Assembly (NCBI GenBank): GCA_950097015.1
Contig: CATNEN010000003.1
Coordinates: forward strand, 5,441,501 to 5,505,500
Source: Macrostomum hystrix
Lineage: Eukaryota > Platyhelminthes > Macrostomidae
Direction of reading: 5' to 3'
Length of the DNA: 64,000 nt
A model generated the notes under the pieces. It worked only from the letters and a program-made list of their open reading frames with translations, was not told where the DNA came from and searched no databases. The translations under genes and the position numbers were made by a program. Positions 34,901 through 48,400 of the stretch are shown here, one piece after another. The first letter of the stretch is position 1; the number at the start of each line of letters is the position of its first letter.

Positions 34901-36423
34901 CAGGCTCATGATGCTACATATTTTGCAAATGGCGTCGGTGAGATAGGTTCTCTCGCTTTCCACATAACTTCGCATTCGGTCTTCACTTAATTAGTTAGCA
35001 AAACACAGTTCAAGACGCCAAGGAACCCAACAGTGACCAAGCTAGTATGAGGCTCGAGACAGCTGTCGCACTTGTTGTAGCCTGTGCAATTTGTCATCAG
35101 GTTGGACTCGCTCGAGCCGCAGATGCGAAAGCTATATCTGAGGTGGAAAAGTCCGATGACAAAAGGTTTGTACAGCCCGGAACCTACGACTGGAAGAAGC
35201 GCTTTGTACAGCCCGGAACCTACGACTGGAAGAAGCGCTTTGTACAGCCCGGAACCTACGACTGGAAGAAGCGCTTTGTACAGCCCGGAACCTACGACTG
35301 GAAAAAGCGCTTTGTACAGCCCGGAACCTACGACTGGAAGAAGCGCTTTGTACAGCCCGGAACCTACGACTGGAAGAAGCGCTTTGTACAGCCCGGAACC
35401 TACGACTGGAAGAAGCGCTTTGTACAGCCCGGAACCTACGACTGGAAGAAGCGCTTTGTACAGCCCGGAACCTACGACTGGAAGAAGCGCTTTGTACAGC
35501 CCGGAACCTACGACTGGAAGAAGCGCTTTGTACAGCCCGGAACCTACGACTGGAAGAAGCGCTTTGTACAGCCCGGAACCTACGACTGGAAGAAGCGCTT
35601 TGTACAGCCCGGAACCTACGACTGGAAGAAGCGCTTTGTACAGCCCGGAACCTACGACTGGAAAAAGCGCCTTGTCTAACCTGATAGCAATTAATAAGCA
35701 AGTCGCCTTTGAGATTGACCCACTATATTAGTCGGAAAAGTGTTTCGGTTGTACTTGGTATCAGCAAGTGAAATGACTACAACAAAGAGGAAAAAATAAA
35801 GACTTTCCCTACAAACTATCTGAACAGCTTTTCTGTCCATTTCCCAATAATCAGAAGCATGCTCTGCATTAGAAAAGTGTGTCAATTACACAAAATCAAC
35901 AAGCCCTTTAATTAAACGTTGACTTCTGAAACGGAACGGAACTCTGAAGCACTTCTTCGCTTTTCAATACACGGGTTGCAAAATCTTAGTTCATCATAGT
36001 CTAAACGCGTATTAAAATATGCAATCGTGCGTAAAGCCGCTACAAGAGTATTAGGTCAGGTACGCTCGTATCAACTTTCCAAAGCAATAAGGCAATCACC
36101 TAAGCCTATCATGAAAAGGCTTATAAACTTGCAAGAATGCAATTAGAAACAGCGGGAGCTAATAGAGGTGAGAGCTTCCACAAAAAGTCCATCTATATGG
36201 TAGCATTGATTTTGTCCTTAAGGACCTTCTCAAATATGCTCTCAACAGGCATTCTCTCCACGGCCGCAGAGTGTTGGCCACATTCACTAAACGAACTGCA
36301 TGCTTGCTACAGAGTCTAGGCATCGTGCTAATAGACGGTCGAGTTTTTGTCTCCTTACTCAGCTCATTCTCGATACACCTGAGTGGTCTATGCTCCTGCT
36401 GCTGCTGCTGCTGCTGCTGCTAT

Positions 36424-36466
<43 letters not shown>

Positions 36467-39400
36467 ATATAGCTAGCTAATCGCCTTCCTTTCAATCCTC
36501 ACTACAACCTTTCTCACGCTTCACTTCAAACCCAGCGCTAAGCAATGGAACAGTTTTTTTTCAACGAGTGTCAAACGGATTCTACATGCATTCATAATGG
36601 AAAATTGATTGAAACTCAAAGTCGCGAGCGAGAACACCCGGGGTACAGGGAATAAAGGAATATTTTACTAATAGGCCCTAGCTCCATGAGTACTATGACG
36701 AGAAGGGATAAAAGCAACAATGAAATAATCACACAAACAATCGATAGCTTCTATGTCTATTAAGAAATATTGCATTGAGCAGATGACTTCTCAATATTGG
36801 ATTAAAAAAATTTCAATTTCACAGTCACACCAAGTATTGGCTTTCTCACATCATTGGGCTGTGTCGCTTGTCTATTAATCTAAAGCTTTTTCTTATGAAA
36901 TCTAAATTATGCCTAATAAAAATTGGAATCCCTTAGCTACAGTTAATCAGAATCAGACTACTGATAAAATCTAAATTGGGTATCCTCATATCAATATTGA
37001 CGTAGTCGATCCGAGATCTACGTCTAAATATTACTTTCTTCATTATTGTAAGATATTTCAGAGGCAAAACTACAGGAACACAGGAGAGGCAATTTGAGTT
37101 TAGTTTGGTTTTGTGTCGTAAAAGTGCGAGCTAGATGAAAACCCTGTACTTGTTTAGTTCAAGACTATCACTCAATTTAATAGACCACTTAATAGTTCTA
37201 CTTTTATCCAGCATTGAATAGATAAGTATGCTTTTAATGTAAGAAAATGACACTTAAAAGGTTGGAATTGGATAATAGACTCGGGGAACAATTAAAAAAG
37301 GGAAATTTTTTCCAGCTAAGAAGCTTTGAACAGTCAATTAGACTTCTAGCTGTCATACGGATATTCAATATTAAAGTTGGTAGAAAATTTGAAAAACGTA
37401 GAAAGCGTTACAATAATTAGTAGACTTAATAAAAATCGTATCTTTGTTTAAAACTATCCAGCCAAACCAGTAAAAGGCATATCATGGAGGTATGTATAAA
37501 ATGCAGCTCTACCCTGCCATGGCAGTTTTCGATTTGCTCTTTTATTTCCAGATTGTTTTTTGATTGGCTATTAAATGCCATAGATATATAATTATCGTTC
37601 GCTGTCGTACAACCCGTTAATATGTTGATAAGGACGTCGAAACGAATGAAAAGCAACGTTTATGTCTATGGCATTTATTAGTCAACAGCACACTATTCTA
37701 ATCGTTCTACCTTGGACAATTAATAAGAATGTTTATTACACCTGCCCCTATAGGGTAAGATGTGCAGCCGACAGCACAGCCGCAGCTATTGCGCGGCGCA
37801 TCTGAAGGCTGCGTACGGCTGTTCAGTCCATGGACTAGAATGGGGGACGACACACTTACCCTCAATTACCTCAGCTGATCCTGGTATACATTTCACAGCT
37901 GGGTGAACTGAGCAAAGTTGAATGTCTTGCGATGGATATAGGACACGAATTTTGCATAGAAGTCAGGAATCGAACCCCCGACGTTCAAGTCGTGATTCTG
38001 ACTCTCTAATTACAAGGCTTAAAGCTCATAAACTACGCCCGCGGACAACAATCGCACAAAAGATGCGTACGCAGACAGACAGACACCGATTTTTAGTGAA
38101 GATGTTACGACAACAAAGCCAACAACATAGCGTGGCCCATTCCAACAATAAATAAATTATTATTAACCAGAAGCTGCTGACGCTCCAGACACAGACGAGC
38201 CCCCGTCATCGCACAGCCTGCTGGGACTGGCGCTGCCGTGACTAGTCCGCCTAACAACTGTCACGCTGTCGTACGAAGTCTGCCGAGTCAGCGACATTCG
38301 CCTAGCCGTGGAGTCGCGATAGCGCGATATCGCATTGGAAATGTCCGATGTCTTGCTGGCCTCCAGCAGCCTCGAGATGGCTTCCACGCGCTTGTTTGGA
38401 GGTACGCTGGACAAGTCTGAGTAGATTATTTGCCGATCTTGTTTTTTTAACCAGTAAGAGTCAATAGAAAAGTTGTAAGGTGTAAAAATATTTATTTGAG
38501 CTCCTGGTTAACTATATAAGTCCATGAGTTCGAATCCCTGCTAGGTGGAGGCCATACACATTCATTTGGCCGCAATGGCTAAGATAATGAGGCTTGGGGG
38601 CTTGTCGTACAGTTTACTGCCACAATGGCCGAACCTTCAAGGGGTTTGGAAATTTACGGAAATCATGGACTTTGGAGCGCGACGCGACACTTTTGTACGA
38701 AGTTAATTTTTTCCCACGCCGATTCAGTCCAATTCATGCTGCAGCACAAAAGATTTACTGCAACGGATTTTTTCCGGTATAGAAATTTGTGTCGCTCATA
38801 AATAAACGATTGATATATATAAACTCGGCCCTACAATCCTCTTTTGCGGCTTATCCCCAAAAGTGTCAATATAATATGCTCACATTTCTTATCGCTTTTC
38901 ATCCTGAGCGGACAGGAGAGTAAACAGGGGAAGGATTCGAAAGGATTTTATATAATTTTTTTCTGAGAGTGGCTTAAGCAACATTCTTCACTAGGGATTT
39001 TAAAGGGTAGCGTATAATAAGTCCTTTTATCATCGAATTGTGATAGGATGCACTTAGTCTGATCTCGACGTTTGGGATATCATTCAAATTGATAAAATTG
39101 TATGATTTAAACAAAATAACAGCAAAATTGCACGGCCAGATATCTAGCCAATCAAATGTGTTTCATTTCCAAAATTCAAGGTCGCCCCGGAGGAAACAGT
39201 GCCTAGCGAGGTAGCCGTGGCCCGTGAGGGTCATGGCGAGGGCGCGGATATCCTTCCGGTTTTGGTTCAAAGGGATATTCCTAAGCCTGCGAGACGGGCG
39301 CGGAACTGCGGCACGAGATTGCCGACAGTTCTGGGTGCCCGCCCATCTGTCCCTGTGGAGGGACTCAGCCCAGTCATCATAGAGGCGGTTGATGACCGTG

Positions 39401-42400
39401 ATGGGGATCGGGACCAGGGGAGCAGGACCCAGGAGAGAGCCAGAGCCACCTTGCTTGGCAAGGGTATTCGCAAGCTCGTTCCCTGCAGGGAAGCCCGCAT
39501 GCCCTGGGATCCAGCTCAGCCTGACCGTGTTGTTACGGGCCAGGAGGTTGCGTTGCCGGGCACAGTCAGCGACTGTCCGGGAGCACGTGGTGGTGCGGCA
39601 AAGGGCTTGTAAGGCCGCTTGGCTGTCAGAGTGGATGATGATAGTCTCTCCTCTCGTATTCCTGGCATTCAGCTCTGCGGCACAGGAGCTGATGGCAAGG
39701 ATTTCATTCTGGAAGACCGTAGAAAGTCTCCCAGTATGTTGGGCATGCGTGGCGACGACGCGGCCGTTGATCAGGATGCAGACCCCAAAGCCGGCAAGGC
39801 CGTCTTTAAGGGATCCGTCCGTATATCAGTGGACCTCCTGGTGGTTCCAGTGGTCGTTAGCGTCTTCCCCTCGAGGGGATGGGCATATATCATCATGGTT
39901 AGTGTAAATCATTTTCTCAAAATTGACAGCCTTTAGATTTCTTAAAAGTGCAATTAATCTTGCTTTTTTTCTAGTTTGGAAGTATTGAAACGAGACACAT
40001 TTTTGGTTCTTTAATACATGTGCTATGATGATGACTGTAAACATTAATTTTATAGCAAATATTTGAGACTCTGTCGTGAGGAGGTCGTAAAAGTATTTAT
40101 TATCTATCTTACTCACTTGAGTGATGGCACTAGATGCCATTGAAATGTTTTTCTTGTTTGAATTTCATCAGCAGTGACAGTTTCCATTTTATTGTCGCTT
40201 ACCTGGACTGGACTTCACGCTGGTGGCAACTTCGTTAAGTTTTTTGAGTTTCTCCTTGCGCTGAAGACCAGACGAACTTCTGCGTCTGTGCTGGAATTTC
40301 TCGTCTTCGTCCTCGGCGTTGCAGCCGCGACCGCCGCCGCCGCCGCCGCCGCCACCGCAGCAGCAGCCGCCAGAGGATGCGAGGCTGAACTCCTGATCAA
40401 CGCTTGGCTGCTGCATTGTGATCAGCGGCGGTCTGGTTCCGGAGCTGCGGAAGCGAACAACCAGATTAGGATGCAAATTTAGGGATATTTCAGGAGCAAG
40501 GGTAGAGTGACCTAGTGAAGGACTGGGGGTAAATGAGGTAGACACTGAGGGTAAATGGGGTAGATACTGATGGTAAATGAGGTAGATACTGAGGGTAAAT
40601 GAGGTAGACACTGAGGGTAAATGAGGTAGACACTGAGGGTAAATGAGGTAGACACTGAGGGTAAATGAGGTAGATACTGAGGGTAAATGAGGTAGATACT
40701 GAGGGTAAATGAGGTAGACACTGAGGGTAAATGAGGTAGACACTGAGGGTAAATGGGGTAGACACTGAGGGTAAATGAGGTAGATACTGAGGGTAAATGA
40801 GGTAGATACTGAGGGTAAATGGGGTAGAGACTGAGGATAGAAGGGTCAGAGACTGAGGATAGAAGGGGTAGAGACTGAGGATAGAAGGGGTAGAGACTGA
40901 GGATAGAAAAGGTAGAGACTGAGGATAGAAGGGTCAGAGACTGAGGATAGAAGGGGTAGAGACTGAGGATAGAAAAGGTAGAGACTGAGGATAGAAGGGT
41001 CAGAGACTGAGGATAGAAGGGGTAGAGACTGAGGATAGAAGGGGTAGAGACTGAAGATAGAAAAGGTAGAGACTGAGGATAGAAAGGGTAGAGACTGAGG
41101 ATAGAAGGGGTAGACACTGGGGATAGAAGGGGTAGAAACTGAGGATAGAAGGGGTAGAAACTGAGGATAGAAGGGGTAGAAACTGAGGATAGAAGGGGTA
41201 GAAACTGAGGATAGAAGGGGTAGAAACTGAGGATAGAAGGGGTAGACACTGGGGATAGAAGGGGTAGAAACTGAGGATAGAAGGGTCAGAGACCCGTCGG
41301 GGTGTCGGACGCACCCGGTGTCCTCAGCCGAGTCGCCGCCCTCCTCCAGTCGCATCTGAGCGAACCGGCCGCTCTCAAGTCGCATCCACATAACGTTGAG
41401 CGTTTCCATGACAACGCAAAAGTCGCAACGGCGCAAATTTGGATTCACGGTGTAAGGAATTAGGTGGGGCAGCACTCGGGTTGCAATGAGGTTGAAGGTT
41501 AGACCGAATCGTTTATCCGACAGCATTCGCTTGTAGATGTCTGCAGAAAAGATTACAAGTAATGGTAATAACACTTGATTATTTGTCTGCCAGTCTACTG
41601 TTTCTATTGCCCGCCTTGCATTATCCTAGTGGACAAATCACGCCTGTTTACTTCCACTTATTTGTCATGTCCTATTTTTAGCTGCAAGTCTGCCTGCTGG
41701 CCTTGGATTCTCCCACCTATGTATGTGTACACATTAGTGACGCATCAGTTGCTATTTTTAGCAACAGACCCCTTTGTCATGCAAGTGCCAGCCAAGGACC
41801 ACTAGAAGAAGAAGGACGTGACATATAGTTTCTTGGAAAATTTTTAAAGGCAGATTTTCACGCAGAAATGCACTGGCGAGATAGGAAATTTTCACGTTTT
41901 TCACATTAAAATTTTGATAACTTTTTATTGGAAGCCAATGCTGGTTTTAACAAAACCTGCAAAACATTTTGGTTACAACGAGTTTAAAAAAGCTTCATTC
42001 ATTTTACAAGAAGCAAAATTTCCCGCCTTCTTCTTCTAGTGGTCCTTGGTGCCAGCCCCTTCAGTGAAGTCAGCTTCTATTAATAGAAAATCACGTGACT
42101 TTGTCTCTATTCCAGCAATGAGATCCAAAACGGACCAGCTCTTGAAAGTACTCATAGTAATAGTACAGACCTCTCAGACAAAAAGGAGTCAGTCACTTTG
42201 GAAGATTTCACTAATCCTTCTGAGCGAAATCCTAATAAACGTCTAAGCTTCGTCTTCGAAGTTGAAATCCTACAAAGTGATCGTTCAGTCTGAAAAAAAA
42301 GGTATTTGAGCAGTCGGCACTCACTAATAACAGCCATGTAGATGTCCCTGTCTGAGAAATTAATCTCCAATAAGAATGGCAGAATCTCATCCAGTATAAT

Positions 42401-45400
42401 CATTTTGTCAAGCCGGTCGATTAGCTGATTTAAGCAGGCCAAAGCTTTCACCTGCATCTGCAAGTATTTTAAAAGCGAAAAAGTTACTCTTGGAAAAAGC
42501 AGCTTCGAGCTCATTTTACACTACTACCAGTAGAAATGTTGGATAACTTGAATATAAATATATTTCGCTCTCGATTTCTCCCCCATTCACTTCTCAGTCC
42601 AATTTCTAACCTCCGTTTTAGCATCTCTCGAATCAAAAACCAATTCTCACATTTAAACTCGCGCCACCAATGAACGCTGATTTAGCCTTGGGCAAAATCA
42701 CCCTTCGCATGGTCTTGTCATCGATGTGTTCCTGCAACACGCAGAATGCGTTCAGCGCCGCCTCCTATATTAAATGTCAATGTCAAAATCAAAGACGTCA
42801 TTTATATATCGAAAGAGAATTCGCTTATGTATGCTTCAATGAGAAAGCTGTTGGTACTCAGAAAGTCGTGGATAACCTACCCAAGGAAAGTCGTTGATAA
42901 CCTACCCAAGGAAATTCGTGGATAACCTACCCAAGGAAAGTCGTGGATAACCTACCAAAGAAAAGTCGTGGATAACCTACCCAAGGAAAGTTGTCGATAA
43001 CCTATACCCAATGAAAGTCGTTGATAACCTACCCAAGGAAAGTCGTGGACAACCTACCCAAGAAAAGTCGTGGATAACCTACCCAAGGAAAGTCGTGGAT
43101 AACCTACTTAAATAAGTCGTGGATAACCTACCCAAGGAAAGTCGTTGATAACCTACCAAAAAAGTCGTTGATAACCTACCAAAAAGTCGTGGATAACCTA
43201 CCCAAGAAAAGTCGTGGATAACCTACCAAGGAAATTCGTGGATAACCTACCCAAGGAAAGCCGTGGATAACCTACCCAAGGAAAGTCGTGGATAAACCAA
43301 CCAAAGGAAAGTCGTTGAAAACATACCCAAGGAAAGTCGTTGATAACCTACCCAAGGAAAGTCGTAGATAACCTACCAAAGGAAAGTTGTCGATAACCTA
43401 CCCAAGGAAAGTCGTGGATAACCTACCAAAGGAAAGTCGTTGATAACCTACCCAAGGAAAGTCGTGGATAACCTACCCAAGGAAAGTCGTGGATAACCTA
43501 CCCAAGGAAAGTCGTGGATAACCTACCAAAGGAAAGTTGTCGATAACCTACCCAAGGAAAGTCGTGGATAACCTACCAAAGGAAAGTCGTTGATAACCTA
43601 CCCAAGGAAAGTCGTGGATAACCTACCCAAGGAAAGTCGTTGATAACCTACCCAAGGAAAGTCGTTGATAACCTACCAAAGAAAAGTCGTGGATAACCTA
43701 CCCAAGGAAAGTCGTGGATAACCTACCAAAGAAAAGTAAATGATAACCTACGAAAGAAAAGTAGTTGATAACCTACCTAAGGAAAGTCGTCGATGAACTT
43801 CCAATGAAAAATGGTCGATAACCTACCGAAAAAGAATCCTCAATGGCCTACCCAAGGGAATTCGTCGATAAACTATTTGAAGGTAGAACCTGTTATGACA
43901 AGTTGTTCCTAATCCTAATCCTAATCCTAACCAATCAGAATGTTTGTTAATCACCTGTCCAGAGGTCGTGTTAGACTCCAGAGTGGCGATCACCAGTGGT
44001 AGGAGATCAGATCGAACTTCGTCTTCGGCCAGTCGTTCAACCAGAATGTCGGCGTGCTCGACTAGAACCAAATTAGTCTGGAAAGGTGAAACTTCAGCAG
44101 TAGAGCATTTTAAATACTTTATTTTTAGTTTTTTTCTGCGAATAATAAACTCAACTAAACTAAAGCTAAACGAACCGAAACTTACAAAAAAAAAATTATC
44201 CACAGAAAAAATTCTTCTTTTTTCACCTGTTAGACACAGGCTGTTCACCTGTTAGACACAGGCTGTTCACCTGTTAAACACAGGCTGTTCACCTGTTAGA
44301 CACAGTTTACCTGTTAGACACAGTTCACCTATTAGACACAGTTCAACTGTTAGACACAGTTCACCTGTTAGACACAGGCTGTTCACCTGTTAGACACATC
44401 ATGTTCACCTGTTAGGCACAGGCTGTTCACCAGTTAGACAGAGGCTGTTCATCTGTTAGACACAGTTCACCTGTTAGACACAGTTCACCTGTTAGACACA
44501 GTTCACCTGTTAGACACAGTTCACCTGTTAGACACAGTTCACCTGTTAGACACAGTTCACCTGTTAGACACAGTTCACCTGTTAGACACAGTTCACCTGT
44601 TAGACACAGTTCACCTGTTAGACACAGTTCACCTGTTAGACACAGTTCACCTGTTAGACACAGTTCACCTGTTAGACACAGTTCACCTGTTAGACACAGT
44701 TCACCTGTTAGACACAGTTCACCTGTTAGACACAGTTCACCTGTAAGACACAGTTCACCTATTAGACACAGTTCACCTGTTAGACACAGTTCACCTGTTA
44801 GACACAGTTCACCTGTTAGACACAGTTCACCTGTTAGACACAGTTCACCTGTTAGACACAGTTCACCTGTTAGACACAGTTCACCTGTTAGACACAGTTC
44901 ACCTGTTAGACACAGTTCACCTGTTAGACACAGTTCACCTGTTAGACACAGTTCACCTAGTTCACCTGTTAGACACAGTTCACCTGTTAGAACAATTCAC
45001 CTGTCAGACACAGTTCACCTGTTAGACACAGTTCACCTGTTAGACACAGTTCACCTATTAGACACAGTTCACCTGTTAGACACAGTTCACCTGTTTGACA
45101 CAGTTCACCTGTTAGACACAGTTCACCTGTTAGACACAGTTCACCTGTTAGACACAGTTCACCTGTTAGACACAGTTCACCTGTTAGACACAGTTCACCT
45201 GTTAGACACAGTTCACCTGTTAGACACAGTTCACCTGTTAGACACAGTTCACCTGTTAGACACAGTTCACCTGTTAGACACAGTTCACCTGTTAGACACA
45301 GTTCACCTGTTAGACACAGTTCACCTGTTAGACACAGTTCACCTAGTTCACCTGTTTGACACAGTTCACCTGTTAGAACAATTCACCTGTTAGACACAGT

Positions 45401-48400
45401 TCACCTGTTAGACACAGTTCACCTGTTAGACACAGTTCACCTGTTAGACACAGTTCACCTAGTTTACCTGTTAGACACAGTTCACCTGTCAGACACAGTT
45501 CACCTGTTAAACACAGTTCACCTGTTAGACACAGTTCACCTAGTTCACCTGTTAGACACAGTTCACCTGTTAGAACAATTCACCTGTCAGACACAGTTCA
45601 CCTGTTAGACACAGTTCACCTGTTAGACACAGTTCACCTGTTAGACACAGGCTGTTCGTCTGTTAGTCAGGCTTAGAGACTTGTGCTGTTAGACTGGATT
45701 CTTAATTTATAGACTGGCTTTATTATTTTCGAAATAATATTTCAAACTATGCAGACCGCAGTCTGTGTATAGGCATATAAAGTACACTGCATATTATCTG
45801 TAAATGATATATATGCGGAGTTTAGTAATTCCAAAGTCCTAATGAGATTTCTCATAAGAGCAATGAGACGACTTGCTTTTGGAACATTCACAAACTGCCG
45901 GCAGATAAAATAACTTCATTATTTTGCCTTTCCAACCTTTTCGTATGCAATATTATTACTGCATTAGTATACTATGCAACTTTGTGCTTAAAAAAACATT
46001 TTGAGTCGATGGCAGTAAAGTGATACTAACTAGTGGGTCAAAGATTTTTTAAAGCGATATTTACATTCTTTTTAGGTCCCCTAAATATCCTATTCAGGGG
46101 ACCATGCACTTAATGGGATTACGTTCGGGTCCTGCTAAACGTAGATGGTCAGACTTGTTATTGCAAAACAGTGGTCAATTATTTTATGATTTGTTTGTTT
46201 AATTGTGTCTCAACTCTCCCGTGTCTCATCTCTTCCGTGTCTCATCTCTTTCGTGTCTCATCTCTCCCGTGTCTTATCTCTTGTGTCTCATCCCTCCCGT
46301 GTCTCATCTCTCCCGTGTCTCATCTCTCCCGTGTCTCATCCCTCCCGTGTCTCATCTCTCCCGTGTCTCATCCCTCCCGTGTCTCATCTCTCCCGTGTCT
46401 CATCCCTCCCGTGTCTCATCTCTCCCGTGTCTCATCTCTCCCGTGTCTCATCTCTTTCGTGTCTCATCTCTCCCGTGTCTTTCGTGTCTCATCTCTCTGG
46501 TGTCTCATCTCTTTCGTGTCTCATCCCTCCCGTGTCTCATCTCTCCCGTGTCTCATCCCTCCCGTGTCTCATCTCTCCGGTGTCTCATCTCTCCCGTGTC
46601 TCATCTCTTTCGTGTCTCATCTCTCCCGTGTCTCATCTCTTTCGTGTCTCATCTCTCCCGTGTCTCATCTCTCCGGTGTCTCATCTCTCCCGTGTCTCAT
46701 CTCTCCCGTGTCTCATCTCTCCCATGAGACATCATCTCTCCCGTGTCTCATCTCTCCCGTGTCTCATCTCTTTCGTGTCTCATCTCTCCCGTGTCTCATC
46801 TCTCCCGTGTCTCATCTCTCCCGTGTCTCATCTCTCTCGTGTCTCATCTCTCCCGTGTCTCATCTCTCCCGTGTCTCATCTCTCCCGTGTCTCATCTCTC
46901 TCGTGTCTCATCTCTCCCGTGTCTCATCTCTCCCGTGTCTCATCTCTCCCGTGTCTCATCTCTCCCGTGTCTCATCTCTTTCGTGTCTCATCTCTCCCGT
47001 GTCTCATCTCTTTCGTGTCTCATCTCTCCCGTGTCTCATCTCTCTGGTGTCTCATCTCTTTCGTGTCTCATCCCTCCCGTGTCTCATCTCTCCCGTGTCT
47101 CATCCCTCCCGTGTCTCATCTCTCCGGTGTCTCATCTCTCCCGTGTCTCATCTCTCCCGTGTCTCATCTCTCCCGTGTCTCATCTCTTTCGTGTCTCATC
47201 TCTCCCGTGTCTCATCTCTCCGGTGTCTCATCTCTCCCGTGTCTCATCTCTCCCGTGTCTCATCTCTCCCGTGTCTCATCTCTCCCGTGTCTCATCTCTT
47301 TCGTGTCTCATCTCTCCGGTGTCTCATCTCTCCCGTGTCTCATCTCTCCCGTGTATCATCTCTCCCGTGTCTCATCTCTCCCGTGTCTCATCTCTCCCGT
47401 GTCTCATCTCTTTCGTGTCTCATCTCTCCCGTGTCTCATCTCTCCGGTGTCTCATCTCTCCCGTGTCTCATCTCTCCCGTGTCTCATCTCTCCCGTGTCT
47501 CATCTCTCCCGTGTCTCATCTCTTTCGTGTCTCATCTCTCCGGTTTCTCATCTCTCCCGTGTCTCATCTCTCCCGTGTCTCATCTCTCCCGTGTCTCATC
47601 TCGCCCGTGTCTCATCTCTCCCGTGTCTCATCTCTTTCGTGTCTCATCTCTCCGGTGTCTCATCTCTCCCGTGTCTCATCTCTCCCGTGTCTCATCTCTC
47701 CTGTGTCTCATCTCTCCCGTGTCTCATCTCTCCCGTGTCTCATCTCTCCCGTGTCTCATCTCTCCCGTGTCTCATCTCTCCGGTGTCTCATCTCTTTCGT
47801 GTCTCATCTCGCCCGTCATCTCTTTTCTACAGTCAATGCGGCCCGTTGTCGTCTTTTAGGTTTTCTTTTTGCCCCGCTAGCTAATAAGTTTGCCGACCCC
47901 TGGTTTATCTCCATGACAACAGAAACTTCACCCAGAAATTTCATGCCGCCAAACTTTCACAGACAGCGGTTGACCAAAAATACGAACATCAAATATTTGA
48001 CTGAGCAAAAAATAGACTAATATAGTCAATATGCAGGAAAGCATTGTTTTTGTTCTGTCAGTTCATTTATTTACCTGAGCACTCCTTGGTCGCCTGAGTA
48101 CGGCCAGAGTGTGCCCGCTCAAGTAGTTGCAAAATTCCTCCGCAGTTGAGTGCATGATGATCCTGAGTAGGCAGGGCAGCACGAATGGACTCAGCTCAGT
48201 TGATAGCCACAGATTCTCGGCCAGTAACGGTACCACGCGTTTGTACACGATTGTCTGAAAGTAAGTAAAAGCTGTTATTTTTTAACGATATATATACAAG
48301 TCGTTACTTTTTAAAGCGTTAAATACCTCAGGTTTTTTATGCAGATTTTACAACTGAAGGCTGTTATTGTTGCTTTTTAACGATTGCTAACAGACAAATG

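Noticed and set aside
35084-35731. Second frame LYSPEPTTGRSA and reverse SSRRFRAVQSA frame across the prohormone
   Set aside because: Shadows of the 36-bp coding repeat. Only the frame with signal peptide and KKR sites makes biological sense.
36271-36480. Frame with poly-Cys
   Set aside because: CTG microsatellite in an intron.
39199-39907. Plus-strand frames of 137 and 172 codons
   Set aside because: Reverse shadows of the retrotransposon RNase H on the minus strand.
43905-43932. Telomere-like (CCTAAT)n patch
   Set aside because: Only about four units of CCTAAT, not CCCTAA, in an intron; probably chance or array edge.
46171-47884. Open frames of 559-562 codons (Ser/Leu/Cys/Val-rich)
   Set aside because: They are translations of a 16-bp tandem array in a transposon. 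All three frames are open because the unit lacks stop codons in any frame.
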